A stretch of DNA of 5,565 bases from the NCBI GenBank assembly GCA_030640725.1, contig DAOWIV010000256.1:1-5565 (forward strand). The letters run 5' to 3'. Within the stretch, counting starts at the first letter, position 1. Each line of letters starts with the position of its first letter. Below the pieces are notes generated by a model. The model searched no databases. It worked only from the letters and a program-made list of their open reading frames with translations, and was not told where the DNA came from. This stretch comes from Methanosarcinales archaeon. GTDB taxonomy: Archaea > Halobacteriota > Methanosarcinia > Methanosarcinales > Methanogasteraceae. Positions 5,475 to 5,565 of this stretch are shown piece by piece. The position numbers were made by a program, and so were the translations under genes.

Positions 5475-5565
5475 AAGCATCTCGCAACCCTTTCTGTATC
5501 GGGCAGCGGTTCTCATTCGATCGCCGCCTTTGTAATTCCAGTTTGCAGCCTATTAACACTCTTTA

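Larger units (their letters stand above)
5399..5565 (-). mobile_element. Group II intron, 3' end (domains V and VI and preceding sequence)
   Basis: The right edge holds the last 167 bases of a group II intron, a self-splicing ribozyme and retroelement. It is identified by a canonical domain V and a domain VI with a bulged adenosine. The intron ends TCTAC, the AY ending typical of the class, with the bulged A seventh from the end. Upstream of domain V (5475-5565) all three minus-strand frames contain stops, so no reverse-transcriptase reading frame extends to domain V here. One 16-codon frame ends in TGA near 5515 and could be the tail of an intron-encoded protein, but this cannot be judged. 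A 7-bp hairpin (5528-5522 with 5508-5502, one G-U pair) probably belongs to the intron fold. The 5' end, domains I-III and any maturase lie outside the window. Confidence 0.92.

Noticed and set aside
1..5565. CRISPR array, rRNA or tRNA genes
   Set aside because: No regularly spaced repeats, rRNA-like stretches or cloverleaf-forming segments were seen on either strand.

Overview
The window looks archaeal, most likely from a euryarchaeote related to methanogens or methane oxidisers (Methanosarcinia/Syntropharchaeia-like). The evidence is an archaeal-type SRP54, a LeuB/AksF-type dehydrogenase, a LolA-like/DUF4367 lipoprotein, DUF2178 membrane proteins and a TATA-like box. The taxonomy is inference. 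Every gene I can support lies on the minus strand, so transcription runs from the right edge to the left edge.

Right part (about 4800-5565), a stack of damaged or nested elements. At the right edge is the 3' end of a group II intron. It has a canonical 34-nt domain V and a domain VI with a single bulged adenosine, and the predicted 3' splice site is after 5399. The intron runs off the window. Its 3' exon is the N-terminal, DNA-binding-like half of a transposase reading frame, entered at codon phase 0. The transposase is cut off at about 5069, before any catalytic domain. It abuts about 270 bp that look like the 3' remnant of an unidentified protein-coding gene, itself shifted by one base at a run of five C (minus strand). 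That remnant ends 9 bp before srp54.

Middle (2396-4791), housekeeping genes. srp54 (signal recognition particle GTPase) is followed by an isopropylmalate/isohomocitrate-type dehydrogenase, probably leuB. The dehydrogenase either overlaps srp54 by 4 bp (GTG start) or begins about 65 bp later at the homology-supported ATG. The dehydrogenase carries an unusual Gly/Trp/Arg-rich loop insertion.

Left part (1-2320), a separate transcription unit. A TATA-like box at about 2304-2312 precedes a secreted lipoprotein with a LolA-like domain followed by a DUF4367-like domain. This gene ends in a hairpin plus U-tract that overlaps its stop codon. Three tandem paralogues of the four-helix DUF2178 membrane protein family follow, packed with 1-bp spacing or an ATGA overlap; the last is cut by the window edge.

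No rRNA, tRNA or CRISPR array was seen. I found no clear new multi-gene system. The most unusual region is the nested intron/transposase/pseudogene junction immediately upstream of srp54.
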